Positions 1 to 9,847 of a DNA stretch of 64,000 nt are shown here, one piece after another. The stretch is from G963663365 sp963663365 (lineage in GTDB: Bacteria > Hinthialibacterota > Hinthialibacteria > Hinthialibacterales > G963663365). Both the position numbers and the translations under genes were made by a program. The notes beneath the pieces were generated by a model that was not told the DNA's origin, ran no database searches, and saw only the letters and a program-made list of their open reading frames with translations. Location of the stretch: positions 62,001 through 126,000 of the forward strand of contig CAXXIH010000002.1 in the NCBI GenBank assembly GCA_963663365.2, written 5' to 3'. Position 1 is the first letter of the stretch; each line of letters begins with the position of its first letter.

Positions 1-309
1 ATCGGGCCATAAGAGAAATGGAGTCAGACAGCAGCCGCCCGTATCCAATAAGGCAAAGCTATTGGTTTGTGTTGCGAAACAGATCGCCGCAACATCATAG
101 AGACCCGCTGTGCGCGATGCACTCAAGTCTTTTGTTAGTGAAATAATGGTTTCTTGAAAATCTTTTTCGCTGAGTTCCCAGAGCCCTGGTTGAGGATGGC
201 TGATGGCTGGTGCCTTACGAGATACCGACAGCACGTCACCACTGACTGCATGAAAGAGGCACGCTTTAAAATAAGTCGTCCCTAAATCAAAAGTCAGTAT
301 CGTTTTCAC
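1..309 (-). CDS. FGGY-family carbohydrate kinase, N-terminal part (runs off the window)
   Basis: The first 103 codons of a sugar kinase are present; the rest lies beyond position 1. The start is a GTG at 307-309, because the ATG that overlaps it is followed at once by a stop. Residues 4-14 (ILTFDLGTTYF) form the phosphate-1 loop of the ASKHA fold, and ATQTNS followed by LTPFLLWPD near residues 82-103 matches the conserved N-terminal block of FGGY kinases such as xylulokinase. These enzymes phosphorylate a pentose, hexose or polyol with ATP in the cytoplasm. The gene starts 24 bases after the stop of the ceramidase-like gene on the same strand, so the two are probably co-transcribed. The substrate cannot be told from this fragment. 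Confidence 0.75.
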   Translation of the reverse strand, partial: MKTILTFDLGTTYFKACLFHAVSGDVLSVSRKAPAISHPQPGLWELSEKDFQETIISLTKDLSASRTAGLYDVAAICFATQTNSFALLDTGGCCLTPFLLWPD

Positions 310-332
310 ATTGAAAGCTCAAAAAGCATAGA

Positions 333-1679
333 TTAGATATCAGCGCCTGAGTTCCGAAGAACGGTCAATTGTTCAAGAGTCTTCTTGACCAAGAGCAAAC
401 CGCTGTCGGGGCTTTTGAAGAGCGCGTTCGATGCCTCATATCCGCCTTCTTGAACAGCTTCTTCTGTAACCAAATACCCCTGAAGTTCACCATTTGCCAT
501 ACTGATGATATGGGCATTCGGGAACTGTTCACGGACTTTCAGCGCAAACTCGACAAAAACCTCACCCGGCCACCCGACCAGGAACCATTCGCCAACTTGC
601 ACAATTTGTATTTCCGCCGGAAGACAGTTCGCTGCCGCATCCTGGATACGGCCCATTTCCGCTGCCCGGGCCAGCACAAGTGTTTCTTCCGCGCCGAATA
701 CATCGCATTCGGCCGTGCGAACCTCGGCGCGTGGTGCTCCCGATTCTCCCAAGGATTTCAGCCGTCTTTGGGATGCTTCAAGATGGGCTTCCGCATCAGC
801 GACACTCGGAAACTCCCGCAATGGAAGATCGGCTGCAATTTGTTTGCATTCCAGCCGCAAGGTAGGTCTGCATTCCACATCGGCGATGGCCTTTTCAATT
901 TCGCGGCCCAAAAGCTCTCCCAATCGTTCGGCCTCTGCGAATGTGTTGGAACGTACCACGTGACGTGTGCTTTGGTTCCCGCATGCCCCCGTATGGTAAA
1001 TAACCGGGCATTGGCGTGTTAACACGAACTTCTGAACATGCACCCGTGTCATGGCAGGAAAATCGCCGCTGATGAGACGCGAGTCTTCATGAAGCACGGT
1101 GGGATGCATACTGCACACCATCATTATGGCGATGCACCGATCATTTGTCGCATCCCGTACAACCAAGATTGGCACAGTCGGAATCGAGGGACCTGCGGGA
1201 TCCCGGCGGTTTGTGCCGGTGCAGGAACCGTCCGCATAGGCGAGACCCGCTTTTGCCGGACGCGCCTTGTGGGCCGCTTCTTCAGCCGCCGATACGATGC
1301 CGTCTTCCAGGCGTTTCACATAGTCGGGATCGGGATCCGGAACCGCCTTATCTCCTTCATTGGAAAGACATTTCACGGTCAGCGGACCCGAGTGCGTATG
1401 TGTCGCAGTAACCATGATATTCCCGGCGGGAATCCCGGTTGAAGCACAAATCCGTTCGCGGATACGGGCGGTCATTGCCTTGCTGACATAAATCACATCG
1501 CAGGCCGCAAACAACAACTCGGTTGTTCCGTCTGAAAGATAGAGCGACGAAACAAGTAAAGGGTCATGCACACCTTGGCTCCATCGCTCCACATGCGGAT
1601 ACCCATACAAAAACTGTGGTTTCGATGGTGTAACGTCTGCAACGGCGGCCCCCGCCCGGAGACAGGCTGTAGTATTCAT
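333..1679 (-). CDS. Neutral/alkaline non-lysosomal ceramidase-like protein
   Basis: A protein of 448 residues whose N-terminus (AGAAVADVTP, then YGYPHVERWSQGVHDPL) is the opening motif of the neutral/alkaline ceramidase family. The central THTHSGP motif near residue 95 supplies zinc-binding histidines in that family, and SMHPTVL and GACGNQ further on also match. Relatives hydrolyse N-acyl linkages such as that of ceramide. This protein is shorter than true ceramidases (about 650 residues) and lacks their C-terminal Ig-like domain, so it belongs to the broad 'hypothetical ceramidase' group common in PVC bacteria, whose substrate is usually unknown. I see no clear signal peptide. I chose the ATG at 1679 because AGAGGA lies about 10 bases ahead of it; a TTG at 1709 would add ten residues but has no ribosome site. 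Confidence 0.7.
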   Translation of the reverse strand: MNTTACLRAGAAVADVTPSKPQFLYGYPHVERWSQGVHDPLLVSSLYLSDGTTELLFAACDVIYVSKAMTARIRERICASTGIPAGNIMVTATHTHSGPLTVKCLSNEGDKAVPDPDPDYVKRLEDGIVSAAEEAAHKARPAKAGLAYADGSCTGTNRRDPAGPSIPTVPILVVRDATNDRCIAIMMVCSMHPTVLHEDSRLISGDFPAMTRVHVQKFVLTRQCPVIYHTGACGNQSTRHVVRSNTFAEAERLGELLGREIEKAIADVECRPTLRLECKQIAADLPLREFPSVADAEAHLEASQRRLKSLGESGAPRAEVRTAECDVFGAEETLVLARAAEMGRIQDAAANCLPAEIQIVQVGEWFLVGWPGEVFVEFALKVREQFPNAHIISMANGELQGYLVTEEAVQEGGYEASNALFKSPDSGLLLVKKTLEQLTVLRNSGADI

Positions 1680-2071
1680 TGGCTCTATCCTCTTACGTAC
1701 TCTATCCAAGGTAAGGTCTTGCGGCCAGTAACTTCTACACGAGTGTAAACTATCACAAAAACTGTAAAAGCAAACATCTGTTACGATTCCCCCAAAAATG
1801 CCTGTTTTAGTTGTCTCGAACTGCCTATTCTGCGCCTTGTGAAGAATCGTGCCGGGCTCTTCTGTTCTAAGGAATCCAATCTTGAAGATATCGCCATGAT
1901 TCCGGGTGATTCACTCAGTTGTGTTCTTTCTGTTATCTACGATTTGCCCGATTCGAATGAATCTGTTTTATTGTGATTGTCAGGCGTTCGGTCGGAGCCT
2001 CCGAGCCCGGCTGGTTGCCTATCGATTGATGGTATGCTTACGCTAACAATTGGACCAAAAGGAGCCACCTA
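1680..2071. other. Divergent intergenic region
   Basis: About 390 bases between two divergent genes. The only signals I can point to are the Shine-Dalgarno AAAAGGAG at about 2057-2064 for the aminotransferase and AGAGGA for the ceramidase-like gene. I see no clear promoter pair, hairpin terminator or repeat. Confidence 0.4.
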
Positions 2072-3448
2072 ATGCCAACGTCAAACACGACTTTGCAGTG
2101 GGCGCGTGTTGATTTAAGCGATTGCCCGTTCATTTCGACACCTTTGCCCGGACCTCGTTCATTGGAACTGCATGGACGCTGCACACAATACTTTAAGGGG
2201 CTAAGTGGGCAGGTAAAACTTTTCCCGGTTGTCTTCGAATCAGGAGAGGGATGTGTCCTCAAAGATGTCGATGGCAACCGTTACATTGATTTCTCTTCCG
2301 GAATTTATGTCACCACGCTCGGTCACTGCCATCCTAAGATTACGGAGGCCGTTCAGCATTGGGCCGGCCGGCTGATGAACTGCCATGATTTCACCACACC
2401 GGTCAAAACCAAACTCGTGGAGAAACTCGCTGAGGTGCTTCCCGGCGATCTGAATGGTTTTCAATTTTACGATTCCGGGACAACGGCCGTCGAAGCCGGG
2501 ATGCGCGTGTTGCGTGCCGCATCCGGCAAGAATGAAATGATCAGTTGCTTTTATGACTATCATGGCAAAACTTACGGTGCCGTTTCCTTAGGACAAATTC
2601 GCTCCTCGGTTTATGGCGCCGTTCGCTCACCGGGAATGCACATGGTACCCCGCCCGGATGTCTACCGTCCCTATTGGACTTCTGAGGATGGCTCAATCGA
2701 TACCGATAAGTACATTGAGTTTTATGATGATTACATCGATAAGGCCACCGTCAACGATGTCGCCGGTTTTGTACTGGAGCCCATCCAAGGTTGGGGTGGT
2801 TCCGTAATACCTCCGGATGACTTCTTCCCCAAACTCCGCAAATACTGCGATGAAAAGGGCATCCTGCTAATGGCCGATGAAGTCCTCACCGGAATGGGCC
2901 GTACGGGACAATGGTTATGTCTCGATCATTGGGATGTTGTTCCCGATGTCGTCACTTTAGGCAAAGGCTTCGGCAATGGTTTCCCCGTAACCTGTGTCGC
3001 CGTCCGTGAGCCTTTTAAAGAATCTTTTGAATCCATCTCGGCCAGCAGCAGTTATGGCGGCAACCCCATGGCCTGCGCCGCCGCGTTAGCTTCGATTGAA
3101 GTTATTGAAGAAGACAATCTTCTCCAACACGCCCGCGATCTTGGTGAAATCGCCCAAAAACGTCTTCTGAAAATGAAAGAGGAACATTCCATCATCGGCA
3201 ATGTTCGCGCCAAGGGTTGTTTGATGGGCATCGAGTTGGTAAAGGATCGCGGTACCAAAGAGCCTTTTAATAAAGCCGGACAACGGGTTTACCAAAAAGC
3301 GTTCGAGAAGGGATTGGCTTGGATTCCCGCCGGACACATTCTGCGCATGAGCCCTCCCATCGTGATGGATTCGGACACCATGCTCAAAGGTCTCGATATC
3401 ATCGATGAAGCCATCGGTGAAACCGCCAAAGAACTCCAAGCGGCCTAA
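2072..3448 (+). CDS. Class III PLP-dependent aminotransferase
   Basis: A 458-residue fold-type I aminotransferase of the ornithine / 4-aminobutyrate / acetylornithine group, soluble and cytoplasmic. The PLP-binding lysine is K298 in TLGKGFGNGFP. The preceding MADEVLTGMGRTG carries the aspartate that binds the pyridine nitrogen, and the cofactor phosphate region is YDSGTTAVEAGMR near residue 140. The first 45 residues form an extension typical of bacterial 4-aminobutyrate or diaminobutyrate-type enzymes. The ATG at 2072 has AAAAGGAG eight bases ahead. The gene stands alone, with a repeat cluster downstream. Amino donor and acceptor cannot be fixed from sequence. A link to the amine-degradation-like operon at 26-30 kb is possible but they are not adjacent. 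Confidence 0.85.
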   Translation: MPTSNTTLQWARVDLSDCPFISTPLPGPRSLELHGRCTQYFKGLSGQVKLFPVVFESGEGCVLKDVDGNRYIDFSSGIYVTTLGHCHPKITEAVQHWAGRLMNCHDFTTPVKTKLVEKLAEVLPGDLNGFQFYDSGTTAVEAGMRVLRAASGKNEMISCFYDYHGKTYGAVSLGQIRSSVYGAVRSPGMHMVPRPDVYRPYWTSEDGSIDTDKYIEFYDDYIDKATVNDVAGFVLEPIQGWGGSVIPPDDFFPKLRKYCDEKGILLMADEVLTGMGRTGQWLCLDHWDVVPDVVTLGKGFGNGFPVTCVAVREPFKESFESISASSSYGGNPMACAAALASIEVIEEDNLLQHARDLGEIAQKRLLKMKEEHSIIGNVRAKGCLMGIELVKDRGTKEPFNKAGQRVYQKAFEKGLAWIPAGHILRMSPPIVMDSDTMLKGLDIIDEAIGETAKELQAA

Positions 3449-3559
3449 TCGGACGTTTCAAGAACCGGAAGTTCATAACAAGTGCGACTTTGCTGTCTCA
3501 GGCCGGAGTTTGAATGCCCAAACCATTCACCCCCCGGCCTTCTAAGGACTGCACAAACT

Positions 3560-3690
3560 TGTCATATCTCAAACATGAATCTTGTTTTCGTGCCCTTCAT
3601 GCCCCTTTCGTGTTTTCGTGATTCTACTTTCTCCTCTCCACTCTCTCCTCTCTCGCCAGGGAGGGGTTTCTTTCATACCAACCGAGTCTA
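3560..3690 (+). repeat. Repeat cluster, TTCGTG module plus CT-rich module
   Basis: Between two convergent genes. It holds the TTTCGTG-rich module (TTCGTGCCCTTCATGCCC and onward to TTTTCGTGATTC), followed by a CT-rich run (CTCTCCACTCTCTCC) and AGGGAGGGGTTTCTTTC. The same order recurs at 20.0, 20.4, 21.5, 30.2, 31.0 and 37.9 kb in this orientation, and at 46.4 and 63.6 kb in the opposite orientation. Confidence 0.7.
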
Positions 3691-3695
3691 TTTAA

Positions 3696-6600
3696 CTACG
3701 CATACTCCCTAATCCGTTCCAACAAACGTTCAAACTCTTTCTCAATATCTTGGGCCGCATCACGGGCGGCTGATATATTTCCTTCTTTTGCTGATGATTC
3801 AATGGCCAAAGCTGTTTCGGACAATGTGCGGGCGCACATGGTTAACGCCGAGCCTTTAAGGGCATGGGCGCAACGCACAATCTCGGCTGCATCGTCTCCC
3901 TCCATACTCCTTGAGAGTCTCTGTAACCGATCACGTGCATTGGCTTGAAAAGACTGAAGAATTTCCTGCAATAGGTCCTCATCCTGATCGCATTGAACCA
4001 ACATCGCATCATGATCGAAAACATCGTCTCCGGATCCAAATGCGACATTGGAATGCTTCCGCGGTTTAGGTTTTATATGCGGGAAAAAACGTGCCAGCAT
4101 GTCCGCCAAAGCCTCTTTATGAATTGGCTTGGTGATGTAATCGTCCATCCCGGCCGCAAGACATTGTTCTCTATCGCCTTTAAGAGCGTGGGCTGTGAGA
4201 GCGATGATTGGCGTGTGTGTGCCATCGCTTTCCAATTTGCGTATGGCTGCAGTTGTTTCATAGCCATCCATATGAGGCATTTGGCAATCCATCAGGATCA
4301 GGTCGTAGGTTTCCTTTTGCAATAAGTTCAGAGCCTCTTGACCATTCGATACCGCAGTCACATCAAGGCTTAATTTCTCCAACAACCGCACAGCCAATAC
4401 GCGGTTGGCTGGATAGTCCTCTACAACCAAAATCCGGTGGACCTCATCGGCATGCCGTTCGGCGATGCTATGGCGGGTAACCAATGAGGGCTCTTCAGCA
4501 GCACGGTTGAATGTTGGCGCAAGAACCTCATTGAGACATTCGAATAATTGCAGCTGTACAACCGGCTTCGTGAGATAAGCGGCATAGCCGATCTTCTTCA
4601 TCAAACCAGCATCGCCGCGCCGGCCTAAAGATGTCAGAAGCACGATTTTTGTATTTTCTAACACAGGATTGCCTTTTATTTTTCGGCCAAAGTCTTCCGC
4701 ATCGGCCTCTAGAAAATAATCGTCGATAATAATGACATCAAATGGTTCATTCTTTTGCGCATATTCTTCGAGTTTGTCAAATGCTGTCTGTATTGACTGG
4801 GCAGCGTCCGTTTTACAATTAAAAGATGCAAGATGTCTGCATAGAGTATTTCGGTGGGCATCGTGATGCGCCACAGCCAAAATCAATTTCCCGCTGATTG
4901 CGGAGTGGCCATGCGCAGTTTCATAGGCCCCTTCGGGATGCTTCTCAAAAAGCCCTGTAAACCAAAATGTGGAACCTTTGCCTTCGCTGCTTTCCACTCC
5001 GATCTCGCCATTCATAAGTTCGATCAATTGTTTGGAAATTGCCAATCCCAATCCGGTCCCTCCAAAACGCCGGGTCATTGAAGCGTCAACTTGAGTGAAG
5101 GGATCGAAAAGAGTGTCTAGGCGGCTTTCAGGAATTCCAATTCCCGTATCTCTGATCGTAAACCTCAGGCAAACATGAGATTCGCTCTCTTCTTCGAGAA
5201 TGACTTGAATAGAAACCTCACCTTGCTTTGTGAATTTAATGCCATTACCGACGATATTATTGAGCACCTGACGCAGTCGTCCGGGATCGCCTCGAAGGTG
5301 ACGGGGGATATCAGGGGCCAAATCCAGCATTAATTCGAGACCTTTATGATGGGCTTTGGGCGCCAAAATGCTCAGCACGCTTTCTACGCAGTTCGTAATG
5401 TCAAAATCCAAAGTCTCGAACTCGAGTTTATGAGCCTCGATTTTCGAAAAGTCCAGAATGTCGCTTATTATTGTCAGGAGTGTATCGGAACTCTCTTTGA
5501 TGGTTAGTGCAAAATCGTGTTGTTCATAGGTCAATTCCGTGTCCAAAAGCAAATCCGTCATCCCGATTACGCCGTTCAAGGGGGTACGAATCTCGTGACT
5601 CATATTGGCCAGAAATTGGCTTTTAGCGGCATCGGCATCTTTCGCGGCTGCCAAGGCATCCAGCAATTCTTTTTCGGCTCGCTTCCTCTCGGTTATATCT
5701 TGCAGAATTCCCAAAGAGCCAATCACTTCGCCGTCATCATTTCGAACCTGAATAGCCGCGTTTGCCAACCAACGTTCCTCTCCCGTGCGGGTATGGATTC
5801 GGTACTCCGCTTGCCAACTGATCCCCTCTTCGCTTCGTGCCTTTGTAATTGCCTCCTCAACCGAGTAATTCTTAGGCGAATTTGCCAGGACCGTCTCCTG
5901 TACCAATGAATCCCAGATGGCCGGTGTGAATTCCTCTGATGAATACCCCGTAAAGCATTCGATCCCGCGCCCAACGAATTGATAAGTATTTGCTAAGTAA
6001 TCTTGATAGTATGGAACGGCCCCCACAACCTCAATCGCGTCTTGGTAAAGCTTCTGGCTCTTTTCTAATTCTGCCTGTGCACGTTTACGCTCGGTAATAT
6101 CACGCACAATCGCCAGCAGACGTATTTTGCCCCCAATCCGGGCCTGTTTTAAATTGATTTCAACCCAGAAAAGGTGTCCTTTCTCATGTTTACATTGCCA
6201 TTCAAATAACTGTGGGTGACCGGATGACGCTTGGTCGATCCATGCTGTGGCTTCCTGGTGTGTAAATGGATGTTGTCCCGAACTTAATGATTCAAGAGTC
6301 AGTTCCAGTGCCTCTGCACGCCTGTAGCCAAACATCTCACACATGGTGGCGTTGACGTCTATAAATCCCCCCGTCTCTTTGTCCAGGATTAAAAACGCCT
6401 CATTGGCCGCATTAAAAACCGCTCGAAAGTCCGCTTCCGATTCCGACCGCGCTGTCTCGGCTCCATGAAATTTGCGGATCGCACGATTGATCAATTCCGC
6501 CGTACACAGAACGGCAATAATGATCATGGTGAGGGTATTAAAAGAGCCAATCCGGTTCGAAGCCGTATGATATAAGACATAAGATGAAGTTGTCGTTAAA

Positions 6601-6809
6601 ATGATAATTGAAACTAAGTAGATGCGGCGGGGAAAATGGAACGCGGCGTAGTAAATCGGAATTATCAGAAGAATAAGAAAGCCGGTCTGACCCGTTGGGC
6701 CGTATAAGTTATGGTGCCAAAAAATCATCCAACTCATAAATACGCAAAGAGCGGCATAGATGCTGAGAAACAGGAGTTGCTTTTTGCTATTCGTCGGGAT
6801 ATTTGTCAT
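3696..6809 (-). CDS. Hybrid sensor histidine kinase (membrane, PAS-PAS-HisKA-HATPase-REC-REC-HPt)
   Basis: A 1037-residue membrane-bound phosphorelay kinase. Four or more hydrophobic helices fill roughly residues 10-110. Two PAS/PAC sensor domains follow (about 125-245 and 255-375). The phosphorylated histidine is near residue 403 in MSHEIRTPLNG. The ATPase domain has N and G boxes (DTGIGIP, GGTGLGLAIS). The first receiver (about 645-765) keeps a phospho-aspartate in VIIIDDYF and the lysine in LTKPV, but its acidic pair is replaced (AVAHHD), so it may be degenerate. The second receiver is complete (LVVEDYPANR, LILMDCQMPHMDGYE). A C-terminal HPt domain has CAHALKGSA near residue 980. No partner regulator is adjacent, so output probably passes to an unlinked response regulator. 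The input signal is unknown. The Shine-Dalgarno before the start is weak. Confidence 0.92.
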   Translation of the reverse strand: MTNIPTNSKKQLLFLSIYAALCVFMSWMIFWHHNLYGPTGQTGFLILLIIPIYYAAFHFPRRIYLVSIIILTTTSSYVLYHTASNRIGSFNTLTMIIIAVLCTAELINRAIRKFHGAETARSESEADFRAVFNAANEAFLILDKETGGFIDVNATMCEMFGYRRAEALELTLESLSSGQHPFTHQEATAWIDQASSGHPQLFEWQCKHEKGHLFWVEINLKQARIGGKIRLLAIVRDITERKRAQAELEKSQKLYQDAIEVVGAVPYYQDYLANTYQFVGRGIECFTGYSSEEFTPAIWDSLVQETVLANSPKNYSVEEAITKARSEEGISWQAEYRIHTRTGEERWLANAAIQVRNDDGEVIGSLGILQDITERKRAEKELLDALAAAKDADAAKSQFLANMSHEIRTPLNGVIGMTDLLLDTELTYEQHDFALTIKESSDTLLTIISDILDFSKIEAHKLEFETLDFDITNCVESVLSILAPKAHHKGLELMLDLAPDIPRHLRGDPGRLRQVLNNIVGNGIKFTKQGEVSIQVILEEESESHVCLRFTIRDTGIGIPESRLDTLFDPFTQVDASMTRRFGGTGLGLAISKQLIELMNGEIGVESSEGKGSTFWFTGLFEKHPEGAYETAHGHSAISGKLILAVAHHDAHRNTLCRHLASFNCKTDAAQSIQTAFDKLEEYAQKNEPFDVIIIDDYFLEADAEDFGRKIKGNPVLENTKIVLLTSLGRRGDAGLMKKIGYAAYLTKPVVQLQLFECLNEVLAPTFNRAAEEPSLVTRHSIAERHADEVHRILVVEDYPANRVLAVRLLEKLSLDVTAVSNGQEALNLLQKETYDLILMDCQMPHMDGYETTAAIRKLESDGTHTPIIALTAHALKGDREQCLAAGMDDYITKPIHKEALADMLARFFPHIKPKPRKHSNVAFGSGDDVFDHDAMLVQCDQDEDLLQEILQSFQANARDRLQRLSRSMEGDDAAEIVRCAHALKGSALTMCARTLSETALAIESSAKEGNISAARDAAQDIEKEFERLLERIREYA

Positions 6810-7539
6810 TTCAGATTAACTTCTAGAGCCAATCGGGGCGCGTTCCGACAACTCTCAATTAAGAGTAACACATGATTCCCAACTGCGTGCGCTTTGAAAA
6901 GGGATTTCTACCAAATTGCTGCCACAAAACTCAGAAAATTGATATCGGCCGGATGGCTGTTGCCCTCATCTTGTCTGTTGCCAAACCGCATGTGAATTCT
7001 TGACTACATATCTGGTTCACGAAAAATCTGCTCCCCGTTCCCCGTCGGGATAGAGAAAAAACCGTCTGGTGGGTGGCCCGTATTTATGAACTATATTGAT
7101 AACTTTTTGGATGAATTTACTGCACGCTCAAAAATCTGCGGTATTCTCTATTTCAGAGGCTAATGAACGGCTCAAGAAAAGCACAATGGGAGTTCCTGAT
7201 TCACACAGATTGTAGGAAGAATGATGTTGAACGTGATTATTGGACGGCTGGAACACTCATTACTTTTATGGATTTTATAAATAGTAATTGTTGACTTTAT
7301 TTTGCTTTATTTATCTCTAGAGATTATTAGTGCGCTTGTGTTGTTATTAGGGAGAGTGTGGAAAGTGTGGTGGTGGAGGCCCGCCGAAGTTTTCATTGGT
7401 TGGACAGGCTTGGGTTGAGTCTAATGGACGATTGGGCTCAAGACCGGTTTGTCCTCTGGACGAATGGATAGAAAACGCTGGTTATTATGATTACTTCCTC
7501 TGTGCTTTTTGTAGGCACGCAGGTTGAAGGAGTGGAATA
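6810..7539. other. Long divergent intergenic region
   Basis: 730 bases between the hybrid kinase and the chemoreceptor, AT-rich around 7250-7340. I looked for a c-di-GMP riboswitch, sigma-28 promoter and repeat modules and found none that I can defend. The only clear signal is the GAAGGAG ribosome site just ahead of 7540. Confidence 0.4.
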
Positions 7540-9711
7540 ATGTTCGTTATTAAAAGTGTAAAGACTAAAATTCTGTCGTTGTGTATCAGTGCGGTCGTTC
7601 TTACAATTCTCGCTTTGCTTTGTATTGTTTCACTGCAAAAAAATGTCCTTCGAGATGATGTTAATGTCGAACTCGATGCACTTGGCCGTAATGAGACCCA
7701 AAAAATCGCACAAAGTGTCTATAAAATGTGCGAGGCGCAAAACGCCGTATTTGTTGAAGTATTAAGGACCAGTATGCAGTTGGCGAGCTCGTTATATGAT
7801 GAAACAAGCGGAATCGCCTTCGCAGAAGGCACAACCACCTGGAATGGAATAGATCCCATTACCAATACGCCTCGCCAAATCTCCCTTCCTCAAATGTATT
7901 TGGATGGCGTTTTAATGACTCCCGCCACCAATGCCGATGAAACCACAAATGCATTCGCCGACCGTGTCGGACTGCTCAGTGGAGGCATCTGTTCCGTTTT
8001 TCAACGCATGAATTCCGCCGGCGATATGTTGCGTGTTTCCACCAATGTAAGGAATGCCGATGGCAGCCGCGCCATAGGAACATTCATATCCGCTACACAA
8101 GCCGATGGCTCTGCCAATCCCATTATCGGCGCCGTTTTGCGCGGACAGACTTTTGAAGGCCGTGCCAAAGTCCTCGGTACTTGGCATCTGGCTTCCTACA
8201 AACCGCTTTATGATCAAAATAAAAACGTCGTCGGCGTTTTGGCAATCGCAGTGAAGCAGAGCACATTCGAAAAACTCCGCCAATCGATTATGGATATCGT
8301 CGTCGGCCAGACCGGATATGTTTTTGTCGTGGGCGGCAAAGGCGATCAAAAGGGCGTCTATTTGATTTCAAAAGATGGCGAACGCGATGGCGAAAACATC
8401 TGGGAAGCTCAAGATGCCAATGGGAGCAAATTCATCCAGTCCGTTGTTGGCAAAGCGTTGAAAACCGAAAATGGTTCAGTCGATTTCGAAACCTATCCGT
8501 GGAAAAACACCGGTGAAACCATCGCCCGCAATAAGGTTGCTGCGGTGACCTATTTCGAGCCGTGGGACTGGGTAATTGGCTCCGGAACCTATGAAGATGA
8601 TTTCCGCCAAGCGCAGGAACGTGTTTCTGCATCATTAAACCGAATGATGTTTTACACCCTAATCGGCGGCCTGATTTTATTCTTTGTCTTCGGTGCACTG
8701 GCGACTTTGGTCTCCAGCCGGATCGCGAATCCGTTGCGGCGGGCGACTCAGGTGGCTGAAGCCGTGGCCCAGGGGGATTTAACCCAGACACTCGATATCA
8801 AACAAGCTGATGAAGTCGGACAGTTGGCCATCGCATTGAATCTAATGGAAGACCGGCTGAATGAGCTAATCGGCAGCATTCAAGCCAGCGCGGTTCAGGT
8901 CAGCACGGCCAGTGAAGAACTCTCGTCTTCATCCCAAATTCTCTCCAGTGGCGCCACCGAACAAGCAGCCAGCCTGGAAGAAACTTCTGCATCCATTGAA
9001 GAACTGACCGCTTCGATTCAATCGAATTCCGAAAATGCCAATACCGCGACCAGAAGCGCGACGCAGTGTTCTGAAAAAGCCGAAAAGGGAGGACAATCCG
9101 TCTTGGCTACTGTCGACGCTATGAAACGTATCGCTGAGCAAATAACCGTGATCGATGACATCGCTGATCAAACCAATCTGCTCGCCCTCAATGCCGCCAT
9201 TGAAGCCGCGCGGGCGGGTGAAATGGGCAAAGGTTTTGCCGTGGTCGCCGTCGAAGTACGGAAACTGGCTGAACGCAGCCAAAGTGCAGCCCAGGAAATC
9301 AGTGAACTGGCACGCAATAGCGTTAGCGGCGCTGAAGAGGCTGGACGTTTGATTCAAGAAGTTGTCCCTGAAATTCAAGATACAGCTTCGCTCGTACAAG
9401 AAATCAACTCGGCTTGTGAAGAACAGGCTGCCGGCGCATCGCAGATCAGCCAGGCGGTTACTCAACTCGACCAAGTTACGCAACAAAATGCCAGTACATC
9501 CGAAGAGAGTGCTGCGGCCAGTGAAGAACTCTCTGCACAAGCTCAGGCTATGCAGGAACAGGTTAGCATGTTCAAAATCCGCGCTGCCGTTGGCCACAAT
9601 GGAAGACCCGCAAAGCCGGCAAGTCTTCATCATGACTTCCATGCACCGCACAAAATGTTGCCGGACAACACACACTTCGGACCGAATGATTCCATCGATC
9701 ATATGGAATAA
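7540..9711 (+). CDS. Methyl-accepting chemotaxis protein with periplasmic Cache sensor
   Basis: A 723-residue chemoreceptor. It has a first membrane helix (about 10-32), a large periplasmic part (about 35-368) that looks like a double Cache domain (GTWHLASYKPLYD, YVFVVGGKGDQKG, WDWVIGSGTYEDDF), a second membrane helix (369-392), a HAMP domain (393-445) and a coiled-coil signalling domain. The hairpin tip that contacts CheA and CheW is present near 540-580 (DQTNLLALNAAIEAARAGE). Glu/Gln pairs in ASLEETSASIEE and STSEESAAASEE look like methylation sites. The last 35 residues form a His- and Pro-rich tail without the NWETF pentapeptide that tethers CheR and CheB. No other chemotaxis gene lies in the window. 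The ligand is unknown; Cache receptors often bind amino acids or small acids. Confidence 0.93.
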   Translation: MFVIKSVKTKILSLCISAVVLTILALLCIVSLQKNVLRDDVNVELDALGRNETQKIAQSVYKMCEAQNAVFVEVLRTSMQLASSLYDETSGIAFAEGTTTWNGIDPITNTPRQISLPQMYLDGVLMTPATNADETTNAFADRVGLLSGGICSVFQRMNSAGDMLRVSTNVRNADGSRAIGTFISATQADGSANPIIGAVLRGQTFEGRAKVLGTWHLASYKPLYDQNKNVVGVLAIAVKQSTFEKLRQSIMDIVVGQTGYVFVVGGKGDQKGVYLISKDGERDGENIWEAQDANGSKFIQSVVGKALKTENGSVDFETYPWKNTGETIARNKVAAVTYFEPWDWVIGSGTYEDDFRQAQERVSASLNRMMFYTLIGGLILFFVFGALATLVSSRIANPLRRATQVAEAVAQGDLTQTLDIKQADEVGQLAIALNLMEDRLNELIGSIQASAVQVSTASEELSSSSQILSSGATEQAASLEETSASIEELTASIQSNSENANTATRSATQCSEKAEKGGQSVLATVDAMKRIAEQITVIDDIADQTNLLALNAAIEAARAGEMGKGFAVVAVEVRKLAERSQSAAQEISELARNSVSGAEEAGRLIQEVVPEIQDTASLVQEINSACEEQAAGASQISQAVTQLDQVTQQNASTSEESAAASEELSAQAQAMQEQVSMFKIRAAVGHNGRPAKPASLHHDFHAPHKMLPDNTHFGPNDSIDHME

Positions 9712-9725
9712 GCATACTGAAAACA

Positions 9726-9744
9726 CCGCTTCAAACTGAAGCGG
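9726..9744. terminator. Perfect 8-bp hairpin after the chemoreceptor
   Basis: CCGCTTCA-AAC-TGAAGCGG. On the minus strand it is followed by TGTTTTCAG, so it may end transcripts from the deoR side; on the plus strand there is no T-run. Confidence 0.4.
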
Positions 9745-9788
9745 ACACGGCGCGGCCTTGGGCGGCGCCACTCCTTCAATCGGTGGGT

Positions 9789-9824
9789 CGGCAAGAGCAG
9801 CTTCTGTTCTTGCCGGCTTTCCTT
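9789..9824 (+). terminator. Rho-independent-like terminator of the chemoreceptor gene
   Basis: An 8-bp stem, CGGCAAGA at 9789-9796 pairing with TCTTGCCG at 9808-9815, followed by GCTTTCCTTTT. It lies between the convergent chemoreceptor and deoR genes. Confidence 0.5.
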
Positions 9825-9847
9825 TTATGCCTCGAATTGTTTGTGCT

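Noticed and set aside
3570..3620. Short TTTCGTG / CTTCGTG repeats, considered as a CRISPR array
   Set aside because: Units are 7-12 bases, irregularly spaced, without unique spacers or cas genes; they belong to the dispersed repeat family.
6960..7539. A c-di-GMP riboswitch ahead of the chemoreceptor gene
   Set aside because: The conserved GEMM core and tetraloop receptor patterns are not present.
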